Shown: positions 23,801-36,396 of the stretch, piece by piece
How the letters are laid out: each line of letters starts with the position of its first letter
How positions within the stretch are numbered: the first letter of the stretch is position 1
NCBI GenBank assembly: GCA_000231825.2
Contig: JH720316.1
Span: 211,941-265,582 of the forward strand
Source: Tetrahymena elliotti 4EA
Taxonomy: Eukaryota > Ciliophora > Oligohymenophorea > Hymenostomatida > Tetrahymenidae
Reading direction: 5' to 3'
DNA length: 53,642 nucleotides
Program-made: the position numbers and the translations under genes
The notes under the pieces: model-generated
Seen by the model: the letters and a program-made list of their open reading frames with translations, nothing else
The model's database searches: none
What the model was told of the DNA's origin: nothing

Positions 23801-23899
23801 AATGAAGATTCCAACAATATAATCTTATTCTAAATCGACTTTGCAGAAATGTTAGCTACTTTACCCGGAGCTGTCATGGCAAAGAAGTTCGGAAATTGA
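20803..23899 (+). CDS. UTP4: UTP4/cirhin, WD40 subunit of the small-subunit processome (753 aa)
   Basis: Two exons, 20803-21428 and 22264-23899, give 754 codons ending in TGA; the 835-nt intron splits an Arg codon. After a Lys/Asn-rich, probably disordered N-terminus of about 60 residues, WD40 blades run to the end. Blade edges include VAVSRADSSIEIWRSTNW, GGYIWGISKNPHTQEILTA, CEDGFLRIF, SVGWRILSM followed by VVGCSDGQIRIFETRFGTVL, and YASGSDSKIVVFKL. The order (an IEIW blade, a GG.IW blade, a CEDG blade, then the WRILS/SDG blade) and the length match Utp4 of yeast (776 aa) and human cirhin (686 aa). In those organisms the protein belongs to the t-UTP/UtpA subcomplex, which binds the 5' part of pre-rRNA in the nucleolus. 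The neighbours are not functionally linked. Confidence 0.9.
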
Positions 23900-26359
23900 G
23901 CTAGCAGCTAGCTATTTAACATATATAAGAATTTCATAAATCAAAATCAAATAAAAGATAATTAATTTAATCACTACTTATATATTTATATACATACATT
24001 TATTATCAAATATCCACAGAATTAGTATTTTTCTAATCTTTATTTTTTATTGATAATTTCGTTAAAATTTCATCAATTAGCATTTGAACATTTACCATTT
24101 TTTTAATTTTGCTTTCTATTAAATTATTTCTAATTAAAATTTTTCATAAATTTGTGTTCATTTCTTTGTTCAATTTAAAAGAGTTTTAGCATTTAAATGC
24201 CTGAGTTAAAATTTTAAAGATATTTCTTATTTGTGAAAATTTGAATTAAAATTGCAAGAAATGATCAATCAATCAGTCTATTTTAACTCTCATTCTAATT
24301 TCGCAAAATATTAATAGAAAGCTTCACTTACTTAGTATCAAACTCTTTTTTACTAAAATAGTAAAAATAATTTAAAAGACTCTAGGGGAATAAATAAAGA
24401 TCAATTAAAATTAAAAATCTAAATTGGTATCTATCTAATAAAAGACAGAATATTAAAAGAAAATAGAGCTGATTAAACATTAAATAGATAAAATAAAAAT
24501 TGAAAATAAAAAAAGCTGAAATTTATTTATTTAATATTAGAAATTATTTGGCAAAATATCAAATCAACCAATCGGAGAATATTTTTACTCAACATTAAGA
24601 ATCAAATTTTAGAGATTAGAACAGTCTTTTAAACCAGACATTAAATATTGGATTTTTTCTAAATAGAATTTTGAAAAATTAAATTAAAACCTCTTAAATT
24701 TCTGTCCTGCCCACATCCCTTCTAAATTTTAGAAAAGCGTAAATTTTTCTCAACGAATAATTGCTTCATTCGGTATAAAATTGAAAAAATTAAATATTTT
24801 TTTGAACATCAATATTGGATATTAAAAAACTTGAAAATATTATGAAAAATAAAGTAAAATCTCTCGATTTCATGTGATTGAAAAAGCTTTAATTTGATGG
24901 TGTTATATTAAAATAATTAATAAATCAAAAAAGAAAGTATACAAGACGCATTAAATTAAGATCAAATCAATTTTTTTAATTGATTGATTAAATTGCATAT
25001 TATTAAACCATAATCTTGTTTTTGGGTGACACTTTTTAGTTTGAAAAATTACAATCTAAATAAATAAATGAATGAATTAAAAATTGAAATAGAAACAAAT
25101 CAGTTTTAAGTAAAAAAACTTTGATAAGATTTTAGAATACTTCTCTTAGTTTTATTTTTTAAAAATTCAACGAATTCAAATACAAAATAAATAAAGAGAT
25201 TAATTAATTCCATTATTTTTATGTATAAAATTTTAATTGTATCCATTAGGATAAATTTGTATATAAACTATTTTGAATCAAATATTAGTCCATTTAGTCA
25301 TTGAAAGAATAGAAATGTATTAATTAGAATTAAAAGGATGTGTTTTGATGATTTATGAGAATTGATTTGATTAAAGCTATACTAATTCGATTTATCATCA
25401 CTTGGTTAAATAGTTGAAGTATTTTTGTATTCACTCGTTTATATAGAAATAAGAATTTATAAAAGCAGGAAAAAGTATATTAGAAGTTCAAAAAAACAAG
25501 CAAATAATCAATTTATTTAAAAAAATGTAAGATATAAATTGTATTCTTGTAATTGTGAGAACAATTTTGGCTTTATTATAGAAACTTTCTTTATCATTGA
25601 TTTTAATTTAAGTAAAAACATCTAAATTTATCAAGAAAAGATAAAATAACAATATTTAATCATCCATAATATAATCTCAATTTCGATTTAAGGATAATTT
25701 TTAAATTAATCAAAGGAAAAATATATCCATAGGATCTCTCAAAAATAAATGTTCAAAATTAATAATGTAAAAATACAAATTGTTAATAGGATTCACATTT
25801 CATCACATACTATTAACAATATATTTGATTTTTATTTAAGTAAAAATAGGATATTACATAAATAGAAAATCTATTTTACATTTTTCTTAAAATAGATTTA
25901 TAATTAGATTTTAATATAAATTTAACAAATACCACATTCATTTAGCATAGACACAAGCTAGTTTTTCTTTTATAATAGCTAGAAAATTCTATGGATACAA
26001 ATATTAAATACTTTAAATGCTTAATTAGCACATTTAGAAAACTTAAATTGTTTAATTTTTATTTTTAGTATAAAAGTTCTCTCCTACCTTGCCATTTTTT
26101 TTATATGAGGAAAGAAGATTGGAAGTTTTAAGGGAATTTATATTTTTAGCTTTAAATTTGAATCATTTTAATGTCATAAATTCCTAATTTTGATGTTAAT
26201 ATAGAAAAAATATCATTTGAAATCTATGAAAAAGTTTAAGATTTTCTAATAAATATTTTCTTAACTATTTCAATTGAAATAAAGTTTAAGATTTTCTAAT
26301 AAATATTTTCTTAATTATTTCAATAGAAACAATAAATATTCAAAAAAACAAACCATATT
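23900..26359. other. 2.4-kb A/T-rich intergenic region
   Basis: Downstream of UTP4 and upstream of the large receptor gene. No exon-like segment was found on either strand. It contains the 50-bp tandem duplication at 26231-26330, listed separately, which sits next to the receptor start codon. Confidence 0.5.
26231..26330. repeat. 50-bp direct tandem duplication upstream of the receptor gene
   Basis: Positions 26231-26280 and 26281-26330 are head-to-tail copies differing at three bases, beginning AAAGTTTAAGATTTTCTAAT in both. The second copy ends 29 bp before the receptor ATG, so the duplication lies in its 5' UTR or proximal promoter. High identity implies a recent event. Confidence 0.9.
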
Positions 26360-29300
26360 ATGAGAAAACGAAATATCTTGTTAATACTCTTGGTAGCTCT
26401 TAAAGGTAAAAATCTTTAATTTCCTTTTGAAGAAACTTTTTTATTCCATACTAATAATTTAATAGTATTAAAAAACGTACTTTCTTATGGCGATACTGAC
26501 TGTATATATATGGAAGAGCTCTTTGGAAGCGGCACTTCTAGTATTTTTTATATTTTCAAAGCTTTTTATTCTAATATTTTTAATTAAGTAAATAATATTG
26601 AATGCCTTGTTAACTTTGGTTAAAACTAAAGTGTTGGTGAAGACTTTTAACTATTGTAAAGTTCTAATTGTCTAGTGAAATAATCTATCAGTTGTATAGG
26701 AGAAGTTTTATCAGGTAATTAATGCAAAACATCATCCTTATTTCAAATAAAAATTGATAAGACTAGCTCGTAAATTGTTGCTTTCATTCTTTTATTCCAA
26801 TTTTTTTATCTTTTCTAGTATAAATAATATAATTATTTTGTTCATAGATAAAGGAAGATCAAACGGTTTTAAATTTATGTTGGTATGTTCATTTCTCCAA
26901 CTTCAAATTATGATTTCTATTTGAATAGAAAATTATTTGTTAGCTATAATAATCAATAACTTGATATAAATAATTAAAAGTATTAAAATTCAACGTGCAC
27001 TCCATATTTAAGAATGATGGGTACTAATGAAAAGCACATAGACTCCTATAAATTAGATATAGATATTACTGGGCTTGACACTCCTTAAGATGGGTCATAA
27101 GTTTTCCTTAGTTCTCTTTTGTTTGCAATAGAATTAGTAATTCTTTGTTTCAACAAATTTAGACTTTATCTTCTCCCTTAAAAATATTTATTAATTATTT
27201 TAAATTAATTTAATTATTTAAATTTTTTTCTTTTTTTTTATACAAATTATTTAAAATAAAATATTAATTATTTTAGTACCCAAATTTTTGTGAGGTCACA
27301 AATTACTATAACAACTGCTTAAAATGTTTTGAAAAGTATTATTTATCTGGAAGTACTTGTTATCCTTGCCACTAAAGTTGCTTAAACTGTAATGGTTCAT
27401 CTTCAAATAATTGTACTGAATGCCCATAGAGTTATTATTTAACTGCAAATACTTGCTAACCTTGTCATTAAAATTGCTTGAGCTGTGATGGAGCTTCTTA
27501 AAATAACTGCATTATATGCAAACAACCTTATTAATTCATTTCTCCTTAGTAAGGTAATGTTTGTGTGGTTGAATGTGATCTTAATATAGGTTAGTATATT
27601 GATACATCTAACCCTTTATAAAAATATTGCCAATCTTGCTTCAGTAATTGTTAGAATTGCTAGAATTCAACTACTTGCACATAGTGTTATTAATCATTCT
27701 ATAATACTGGAAGTTCTTGTTTACCTTGTCATGGAAGCTGCTTAACTTGTAGTGGTCCTTCTCAAAATAACTGTACTCAATGCAGAGAGAACTATTATTA
27801 GACTGGGAGTACTTGTTTACCTTGTCATGAAAGTTGTCAAAGCTGTAATGGAACTTCTCTAAGTAATTGTATTATATGCAAACAGCCATATTAATACATT
27901 TCAATTAAGTAAAATAATGCTTGTGTAGTTGATTGCGACCTCAGTGTAGGATAATATATAGATTCTTCTAATGCTTAATAAAAGTATTGTAAATCTTGTT
28001 TAAGTAATTGTTAAACTTGTTCGAATTAAAATACTTGTACTTAATGTTCATAATCATTCTATTACACAGGAACTGCTTGTTCTCCTTGTCATTCAAGTTG
28101 CTTTTTATGTAATGGATCTACATAAAATAATTGTACTTAATGCAAACAAAAAAACTATTTATCTTCAAATACTTGTTTTGCTTGCCATGCAAGCTGTCTA
28201 AGCTGTAATGGATCTTCTCCAAGTAACTGTATAATATGCGACCAACCTTACTAATACATTTCTTCAAAGGCAAATAACATTTGTGTAATTGATTGTGATA
28301 CCAGTTTAGGTTAGTATATAGATTCTTCTAATCCTTAATAAAAATATTGTTATTCTTGCCTAAGTAATTGTTAAACTTGTTCTAACCCAAGTACATGCAC
28401 TTAATGTTTTGAATCCTTCTATTACACTGGAAGTATTTGTTCTCCTTGTCATGAGAGTTGCTTAAGCTGTAATGGGCCATCTTAAAGCAACTGTCTTAAA
28501 TGTAAATAGTCTTCTTAATACATTTCCACTAGATAAAATAATTAATGCGTAGCAGATTGTGATCTCACTATTGGTTAGTATATAGATTCCTCTAACATTT
28601 AATAAAAATATTGCAGATCTTGTCTTAGTAATTGTTAGACTTGCTAAAATGAAAATACTTGCACATAATGTTATTAATAATTCTATTATACAGGAAGTAT
28701 TTGTTCACCTTGTCATTTAAGTTGCTTAAATTGTAATGGTCCTTCTTAAAATAACTGCACTTAATGCCCATAGAGTTATTACTTAAGTGGAAATACTTGT
28801 TTGCCTTGCCATGGAAGTTGCTTAAGCTGTAATGGGTCTTCATAAAACGATTGTACAATATGCAAATCTCAATATTAATACATTTCCACTAAGTAGAATA
28901 ATATCTGTGTAGTTGATTGTGATCTCAGTTTAGGTCAATATATAGATAATTCTAATATTTAATAAAAGTATTGCAAATCTTGTCTAAGTAATTGTTAAAC
29001 TTGCTAAAATTCTACTACTTGTACTTAATGTAATTAATCATTCTTTTACACAGGAACAGCTTGTTCTTCTTGTCATGAAAGCTGTCAAAGCTGTGACGGA
29101 CCCTCTTAAAATTAATGTATTACATGCAATCAGCCTTATTAATACATTTCTAGTAATCAAAATGATATTTGTGTGATAGATTGCGACCTCAGTATAGGTT
29201 AGTATATAGATTCTTCTAATCCTTAATAAAAATATTGTAAATCTTGCATTAGTAATTGTTAGCATTGCTAAAATTCAACTACTTGCACATAATGCTATTA

Positions 29301-32300
29301 GCAATTCTATTATACAGGAACTATTTGTTCACCTTGTCACTAAAATTGCTTATAGTGTAATGGACCTTCTTAAAATCAATGCACGGTTTGTTTAGATGGA
29401 TCTTAGTACATTTCAACTTTGCTAAATAATATTTGCGTTTCTTCTTGTGATTTAGAAAATGGCTTTTATGTAGATTCTTCTAATTCTTAGTAAAAATATT
29501 GTAAATAATGCTAATCATTATGTAAGACTTGCAGTAATGGAACTTCTTGTGATTCTTGCTAAGAAAGGGAATACTTAAATTCAAATAACCTTTGTTAGCC
29601 TTGCCATGATACATGCTAATCTTGTAACGGTAGTCTCAACACAAACTGCTAAATTTGCTTTTCAGGCTTGATGAAATAATTGAGTACAAATAAATGTGTT
29701 TTGCAATGTAAGACAAATGAATTTATAAATTCAAATAATTAATGTGAAGAATGTGATATAAATTGTGCAACATGTGATCGATCTAGCAATAAAAATTGCT
29801 TGTCTTGCTACTAAAATACTTTTCTCTTCAATAAAATGTGTGTTAATTTATGTCCAAATGGATTTCAAAGTAATTTTTCCTCTCTCGCTTGTGATTCTTG
29901 CTAGAATTACTTAAGCCCTGCATGCAACCCCTGTGACCCAAGCTGTTAATTATGTAACCAAGCATAAATCAATTCTAGTTAATGTTAAAGTTGTTACTCT
30001 GAAACAAGAATCTTAGATTCAATAAACAACAAATGTGTTTGCTAAAATATAAAAGATCAAAGAAGTATCTTTTATTAATGTAGTTATAAAAATATTGCAG
30101 TGCTTGATGCTTATTTAAGCGGGTCTTTTCCCTTATTGAGTATTGATTTCGGATCTCCTATACAGATTATAGATACTAGTACATATTCTCCTTTATCGTT
30201 ATGCTAATATCTATTTGATGAATCTACTAATCAAATATTTGGATAAGATTCTTATTGCTAAATATAAGGAAATTTTATAATCATTCAGTTAGGTATAACA
30301 AACACATCAATTATTTTATTAATTTAAAAAGAAAATTCCTAATAATAAATTTATTTTCAACATATCATCTGTATCCCATAAATTCCCCCCCCAACGTTAT
30401 TTCTAAATTTTCCTATTTAGAAAAATATTTTTCTTAAAAACTTTGATGTTAACTTGAATAAAATTTATTTGAGGAAAATCAAAAAAATTAAAGCTTTTTT
30501 AAATTTTGTTGATTGTTTATTGATATTTAAAAATAAACCAAAAAAAGTATTGAAAAAAACTATTTTTTTTTAGGTGAATCATCAACAGTTATGGAGAATG
30601 ATTTATTAACTTTTTTGCCTAACAAGTTGAAGTTCGAAGACTATAGTAACGATTTTATAAACATCTTTTACAGAAATTTTGTTAATTAGAAACCCTCTGG
30701 TAATCCTTATCTTGAATTTAATTACAACTATGAAGAAAATAGTTGCAATCCAGTAAACATAACTTTATCTTAAATCACAAATGATGCCAAAAGAAAGTTT
30801 TTACATTTAAATTGGACCCTAGAGCAATTTAATGGGTCTGACGAGTAATAAAAGAAACTTCTAGAGATACTAAAAGCTGCTAGCTAAAATAAGAATACAA
30901 GCTTACTCATAGAACCTTAATTTATCCCTCCAAATTAAAATATTACTTTCAAATTTAGTTATTTACTAAAAGTTAACAAAACTGGTTCACAAGTATTTAC
31001 AATCTTTTATCTAAAATAAAAAATTATCAGAATCAGTTATTAATAATCTAATTATCCACCTCTCTACAGGTAAATCTAAGTTGTATAAAATTATTTATTT
31101 ATTTATTTTAAATAAACTTAAAAGATATATGGGTTTAAGCTTCTACATTCAATTTTATGTAGAAGTTTGCTAATTAGGGGAAATTGCTTACTATCATGAA
31201 CCAGTTGATATGTAAATAGATTCTAGCTAACTTCCATCCTTAAGTTTGAGCTCTTATAATTCTTCTAGCTATCAATATGATATTCTTCCTTTCTCATTAG
31301 CATCTAATCAGACATTAAATACTACAGTAATTGTAATTTGTATGATATTGATAAAATATTTTTTGAATATTAAATTAGTTTAGAGTAAATTTAAGTTCAG
31401 ATAAGAAAGTTATTTCTGTGTAAAACATCTCAGTAGATATATTGATAACAAATTTATAATTACAGATAGAAGGTGGATCTAGTCTTATAGTTGGTTTTTA
31501 AAATAAACTGGAATTAAACACTGTTTACAGAGATTATGAGATAGAGGATGCTAATTCTCCTCAAAATATCCGTTTTACATGGTCTTGCTATGGTCTTTCT
31601 TTTAGTGATCATTTATGTTATGATTTCTCCAATAAAATAATTGAACTGTAACAGGATGTTAGCAGTCTTTCTTTTCCTGCTAAAACATTTTCTCCGTATA
31701 CTATAATTGTTTTAACAATTTCTGGATCAAAAGATTCTAGAGAAACCACTTCTTCAACTACATGCATTTTTACTGAATTAGATATTCCATCATTATTGGT
31801 AAAATATTAACCATCACAACAGTCCTCGAAAATTAATCTCAATGAAGATTTAGATTTTACAATTGTGTATGGCGGAAATATTTCTTCAGATGTTTTATCA
31901 TATGCAGGAGCTTTATTGTATTAAAATAATGTTGTAGGCACCATAAAATTTGATTATTTTTAGGTCAAATTAAGAGTATGGAACTATTATCAAAATATAA
32001 TACCTGGATAGCCTACAATTTAAATACGTTTTTCTGTGTATAATCCATCATACGTTATGCCTAGTTTGTCAACTCTAAGTTTTATTGTTAACATTCCTCC
32101 CTCAAATTGCGATCTAATCGTTGAGCCGATGTAAGGAATAGCTCTTTAAACAGTTTTTTCAATTGAACTTTTAAATTGTAATGATGAAGACCTTCCTTTA
32201 ACTTATTAATTTTTTTACTACAACAATGAGGATGATGCTAAATAAGAGCTAGTTTCTCCTTGGAATATTACTAGAAGGCAAATACAAGATTAATCTGTTA

Positions 32301-34771
32301 AAAAATCAATTAAAACAATCCTTCCATAAGGTAATCTAACTATAATGGGCTAAGTGATGGATTGTTAATTTGGAATTTCTAATAAAACTCTAAAAATAGA
32401 AGTTTAATCATAAAATAAATTAGTTGATCCATATTTCTTCATAGCAAATAATCTTGTTTAGTAAGCTCTTTCGATACAAAGTTCCAATCAATATGCAGAT
32501 CAAATAATTAATTTAAGCATTATTGGAGAAGATTTAAGCAAGTAATAATTTAGTTTTTCTTAGAAAATAAGCCAGTTACAAAGCTTTTTAATTGAAACAA
32601 TATAAAAATTAACTGAATAATTACCAAAATTCTCACTTTTAAATACATTTGCAAATAAAGTCATTGCTGAGCTTTCAAAATAACTTTTTGATTCTTAACA
32701 AAATGATTATTCAACATAAAAGAAAGATATCTTTAATTAATTACAAAAAATTATTTTAGAGACAAAACAAAGTGTCACTAATAACAAATAAAGCACTCTT
32801 GAACAAAATAATGATGTATCTATGCAAAATGTCATTGATTCTTTTAAGATCTTAAATTCAAGTGTTACTCTTAGTTCTAAAAATTCTTTTGAAGATTTTG
32901 AAGAGTATGATTAGATATCTAGCTAGATAGGTTTGCTTTTAACAAATATGAGTCTGCCGAATTAAGGATAATTAATTTTATAAGGAAACTTTTCATCACT
33001 TTTAGCTGATAAAATAACTGAAAAAAACATGTTTTAATACACTCTGCCTTTTGAAGGATAAAATTCTTAAAATAAAACAAATATTTATAGCATAACAAGA
33101 AATAATTATAAAATAAATATTTATGAAAATACAACCAGTTTTTTAGAATATACTCAATCAATTAAAAATATAAGTTCAGATTTTGTATTTTCGAAGAATT
33201 AACTGATATCAACTTTAATTTATAACTCAGATCAATCACAACTTGGTTTTTCAAATCTAAACGCTTAAGATGGATCTAATAAAATAAAAAATGTTTTACG
33301 TGGATTGCAGAATGTTAAAAGCACTGTAAAAAATACAGATTTAGAAAATACCTCTTTAGATCTTAACGAAGATGTAAGTATAATATATTAATTCGATAAT
33401 GTTATTTAGAGTGATAAATACAAAATGACATGTCTATAATAAAGTTAGACAAAATGGAACAAGGATAATTGTGGCTTTTACTAAAAAGATAAAAATAACT
33501 ACATGTGCTTCTGCAATAAATAATAGCCAGTAACAATTATAGAAGATATAGATGATATGTTTACCAAAAATAAAAATTTGTAGACAGCATTTGGTGAATA
33601 AGGTTTTGAAAATATATCTAATTTTAATAATTTCTATCTTTATTTGTCATTCTGGTCTCTCTTTACTTTTTCTTTAGCATAAGTTGCATTCTATTTCATA
33701 GGAAAATATTTAGATTAAAAGTCTTTTTCTAAGAAATTTCAATAAATTCATATTGAATAACCAAATAAAAGTGATAAAAGTAATGAACAATAAGAGTAAT
33801 CATAAGAATAAGAATAAAAGAAAATTGAAATGAATGATAAACAATTATCAGTGATTCCAGAGCTAAATGATTAAAATGAATCAAAAATATCAAATTAGGT
33901 AACATTTAATTAGAATCCATTAGAATAATAAATAGAAGATTAATAATGTGCAGCTGGATAAGAAAAATTAGATTCAAAAACTTCTTCTGATTAAACAACA
34001 GCAAAAAAGCTGATAACTATCACAGAGCAGCCAACTTTAATCAGTCTTACTTAATTTAACTAGTAGAATGCTGAAGTGAACAATCTTAATGAAAAAAATA
34101 ATGAGTCAACTGAAAATAATAACATCAAAAAAATAGAAGAAGAAACTCCATCTTCTGAAGTAAATCCTTAAATTGAAAATACAGAAACATAAGATGAATA
34201 AGAAAAAAGCTAATTGGAATAAATATATAGTAAATTATCAAAGTACAAAAAATTATTAATCTTTCATTAGCTTTTGAGTATATTCTATCTTTATGATACT
34301 ACTATGCCAAGACCAATGCGTTTTACTTTGATTTACATAAAAATTATTCACACACTTGCTATAGCCGTTCTATTTGCAGGTTATACAAAGTTTTTTTAGC
34401 AGTTAATTATTGCTTTGCTCAATAGTATACTACTTTAGACCTTTTCCTTTTTAATTATTTTTGCATTTAAAAGAGGTTCTAAAGGAAAATATATATCCAC
34501 TTTTTTACAAATCGGAATTTCTTTATCTTACTATTATATAATACTGGCTGTTTCAAGTGGTAAATCTCCTGGAGAATCTAATCAATTCATGATTTTATTT
34601 ATAGTTTCAGTAATTTTTGAATAAATAGTCACAGAATTTCTAATGTGCTATTTAAAAAATGTATTAGTTTTAAAATACATCTCATCTAATGAAGAAGAAG
34701 AAGAAAATATTTATAAAAAGCTATTTGGTTTTTTAGACTTACAATAAACTCTATTAAGTATTGATCTTTGA
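26360..34771 (+). CDS. Giant Cys-rich receptor-like membrane protein (2,598 aa)
   Basis: Five exons: 26360-27136, 27277-30292, 30574-31069, 31125-31326 and 31466-34771 (2,599 codons, TGA stop). Residues 1-17 look like a signal peptide. Residues about 260-1220 are furin/growth-factor-receptor-type Cys-rich repeats of form CxPCHxSCxxCNGxSxxNC. A long Cys-poor, Asn/Ser-rich ectodomain follows, resembling REJ-type regions. Near residues 2152-2182, CLQQSQTKWNKDNCGFY followed by YMCFCN resembles the GPS autoproteolysis motif. Membrane segments are near residues 2219-2245, 2449-2474, 2478-2500, 2510-2529 and 2538-2561. A Gln/Glu/Asn-rich, presumably cytosolic, loop of about 200 residues sits between the first and second. 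This order recalls polycystin-1-like receptors, but I see no PLAT domain and fewer membrane segments. Probably a cell-surface protein; ligand unknown. The 5' end of the gene is less certain than the rest. Confidence 0.85.
27571..29442 (+). repeat. Higher-order coding repeat inside the receptor ectodomain
   Basis: The block reading roughly DCDLxxGQYIDSSNxQQKYC begins at 27571, 27931, 28291, 28555, 28915, 29179 and 29443. Spacings are exactly 360, 360, 264, 360, 264 and 264 bp (120 or 88 codons). The two unit sizes differ by 96 bp, which is one 32-codon CHxSC-CNG module. The array therefore evolved by duplicating units that carry two or three Cys modules. The seventh copy (GFYVDSSN) is the most diverged. 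Confidence 0.9.
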
Positions 34772-36396
34772 TTTATTTATAATGTTAATTATATATATAT
34801 TCTAGTCTTTAATATTACATATTTCAATCTAAATCACTCAAATTTCAATTTATTCCTAATCCGATATTAAAATATCGCCAAATGCATAACTATAAATGAC
34901 AATATTTAATACAATTTTTGCATTATTAAATTAATATTGCTTTTTATGTCTATTTTTTATAATTTTATTATTTTAATTTTCTAAATTTTGTATGAGATTT
35001 TCATTCAAGTCAATACAAAATTTATTCTATGTATTTCTTCAAAATTCTCAACAAAAAAAGAATGTTTTGCACAATGAAAAAAATAACTTTTATTCTATTT
35101 TTTTTTGTTTGTTGGGCCTGAATATTCGATAATTTTTTTTTAGCAGAAATACAGTAGCATAAAATATTAATTAAATATAAAATTTAAAAATTCGTTGATA
35201 AAATTTATTTGGTAGATCTCTAGTTTTTAATGAAAACTTTACAGTTTTTAAAATAAATATTATTTCATAAAACAAGTTTTACAATTTTTAAATAGTAAAA
35301 ATGGTAAAAATCCATAATAATATGCTTGCGCTGTGATGAATACCTTATTTTTAAAAATTTAGAAAAATTTCTGATTAATTTACGTTTATTATAATTAATT
35401 TGTTTCTATAAATTACATACAATCTTATTTGTCTTTTAACTCCTTATTTTAAAACTAAGCTGGCTCATATTCAGTCAATTTTTTTAAAATTTCAATGCTT
35501 TGTCTATTTTAAAATCAAAAAGGATCTAATTAAACCAAAAAGAGAGAGAGAGTTAACTTATTTAGAAATCTATTTCAGAAGAAATCACAAATCGAAAGTA
35601 ATAAGTAATTTATAGAATAACAAAATTTCATCTATATTCAAATAATTAATCTTTTTTGAAACTGTCTTTTCATTGGCAATTGGAAATTATTTATTTTTTT
35701 AGAACATTTTCTAAATACTGTTTAATGTTCTCTAAATAATTACTTGATATATTAATTTAAATTTCAAAAAGCATCGTTTTGAAAAACTAAAATGAGTAAA
35801 GCTATCAATTTAAATTAAATATTTAAATAGAATGAAGAACATTTTAAAGTTATCTGCAAAAATGTAAAACATAAAATTTCTAAACAATCATTTAAGTCAG
35901 AAATTTTACTTTATTTGATTGAAGGAAGATAAACTAAATATTAATTTAAAAAATTTTTTTTTCAATTTTATTGATGAAAGAAAAAAGCCTTTTTGATCAC
36001 AAAGCTTATTAATTACAAATGAAACGTATCATTTTAGCAAAATTTTTTTCAAGAAATTAAGTCACTTATTTTTGGAGAATTGCAAAAAGTAAAAATCAAT
36101 AAATGATGAGGAAAATTTAAAAATAGTGAATTAATTTACTCTTTAACATTAAATGTTGTCACTGACAATTTTTAAACAGGCTGGTGAAAAAAAATAAGAA
36201 AGTGATGTTAATTTACATTAAAAATATTTAAACAATTAATTTACTTGGTTAATTATAAAGAAAAGTCATGTAACTACTTAATATTAAAAAAGACTGCTCG
36301 GCAGAATTCAAAAGCGTAAAAAATTAATTAATTTGAGAAACACTATTTAATCAAATATCAAAAAAAGTAAGAACAAGTAATTTATAAACTTATCTT
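34772..36396. other. Intergenic region, receptor to the PP1-motif gene
   Basis: A/T-rich sequence with an (AG)6 run at 35541-35552 and long A and T runs. No exon-like segment was identified. It contains the receptor 3' UTR and the promoter of the next gene. Confidence 0.5.

Noticed and set aside
28625..29265. Minus-strand frames opposite the Cys-rich exon
   Set aside because: They are antisense shadows of the regular coding repeat in the receptor gene, including recurring patterns caused by the repeats.
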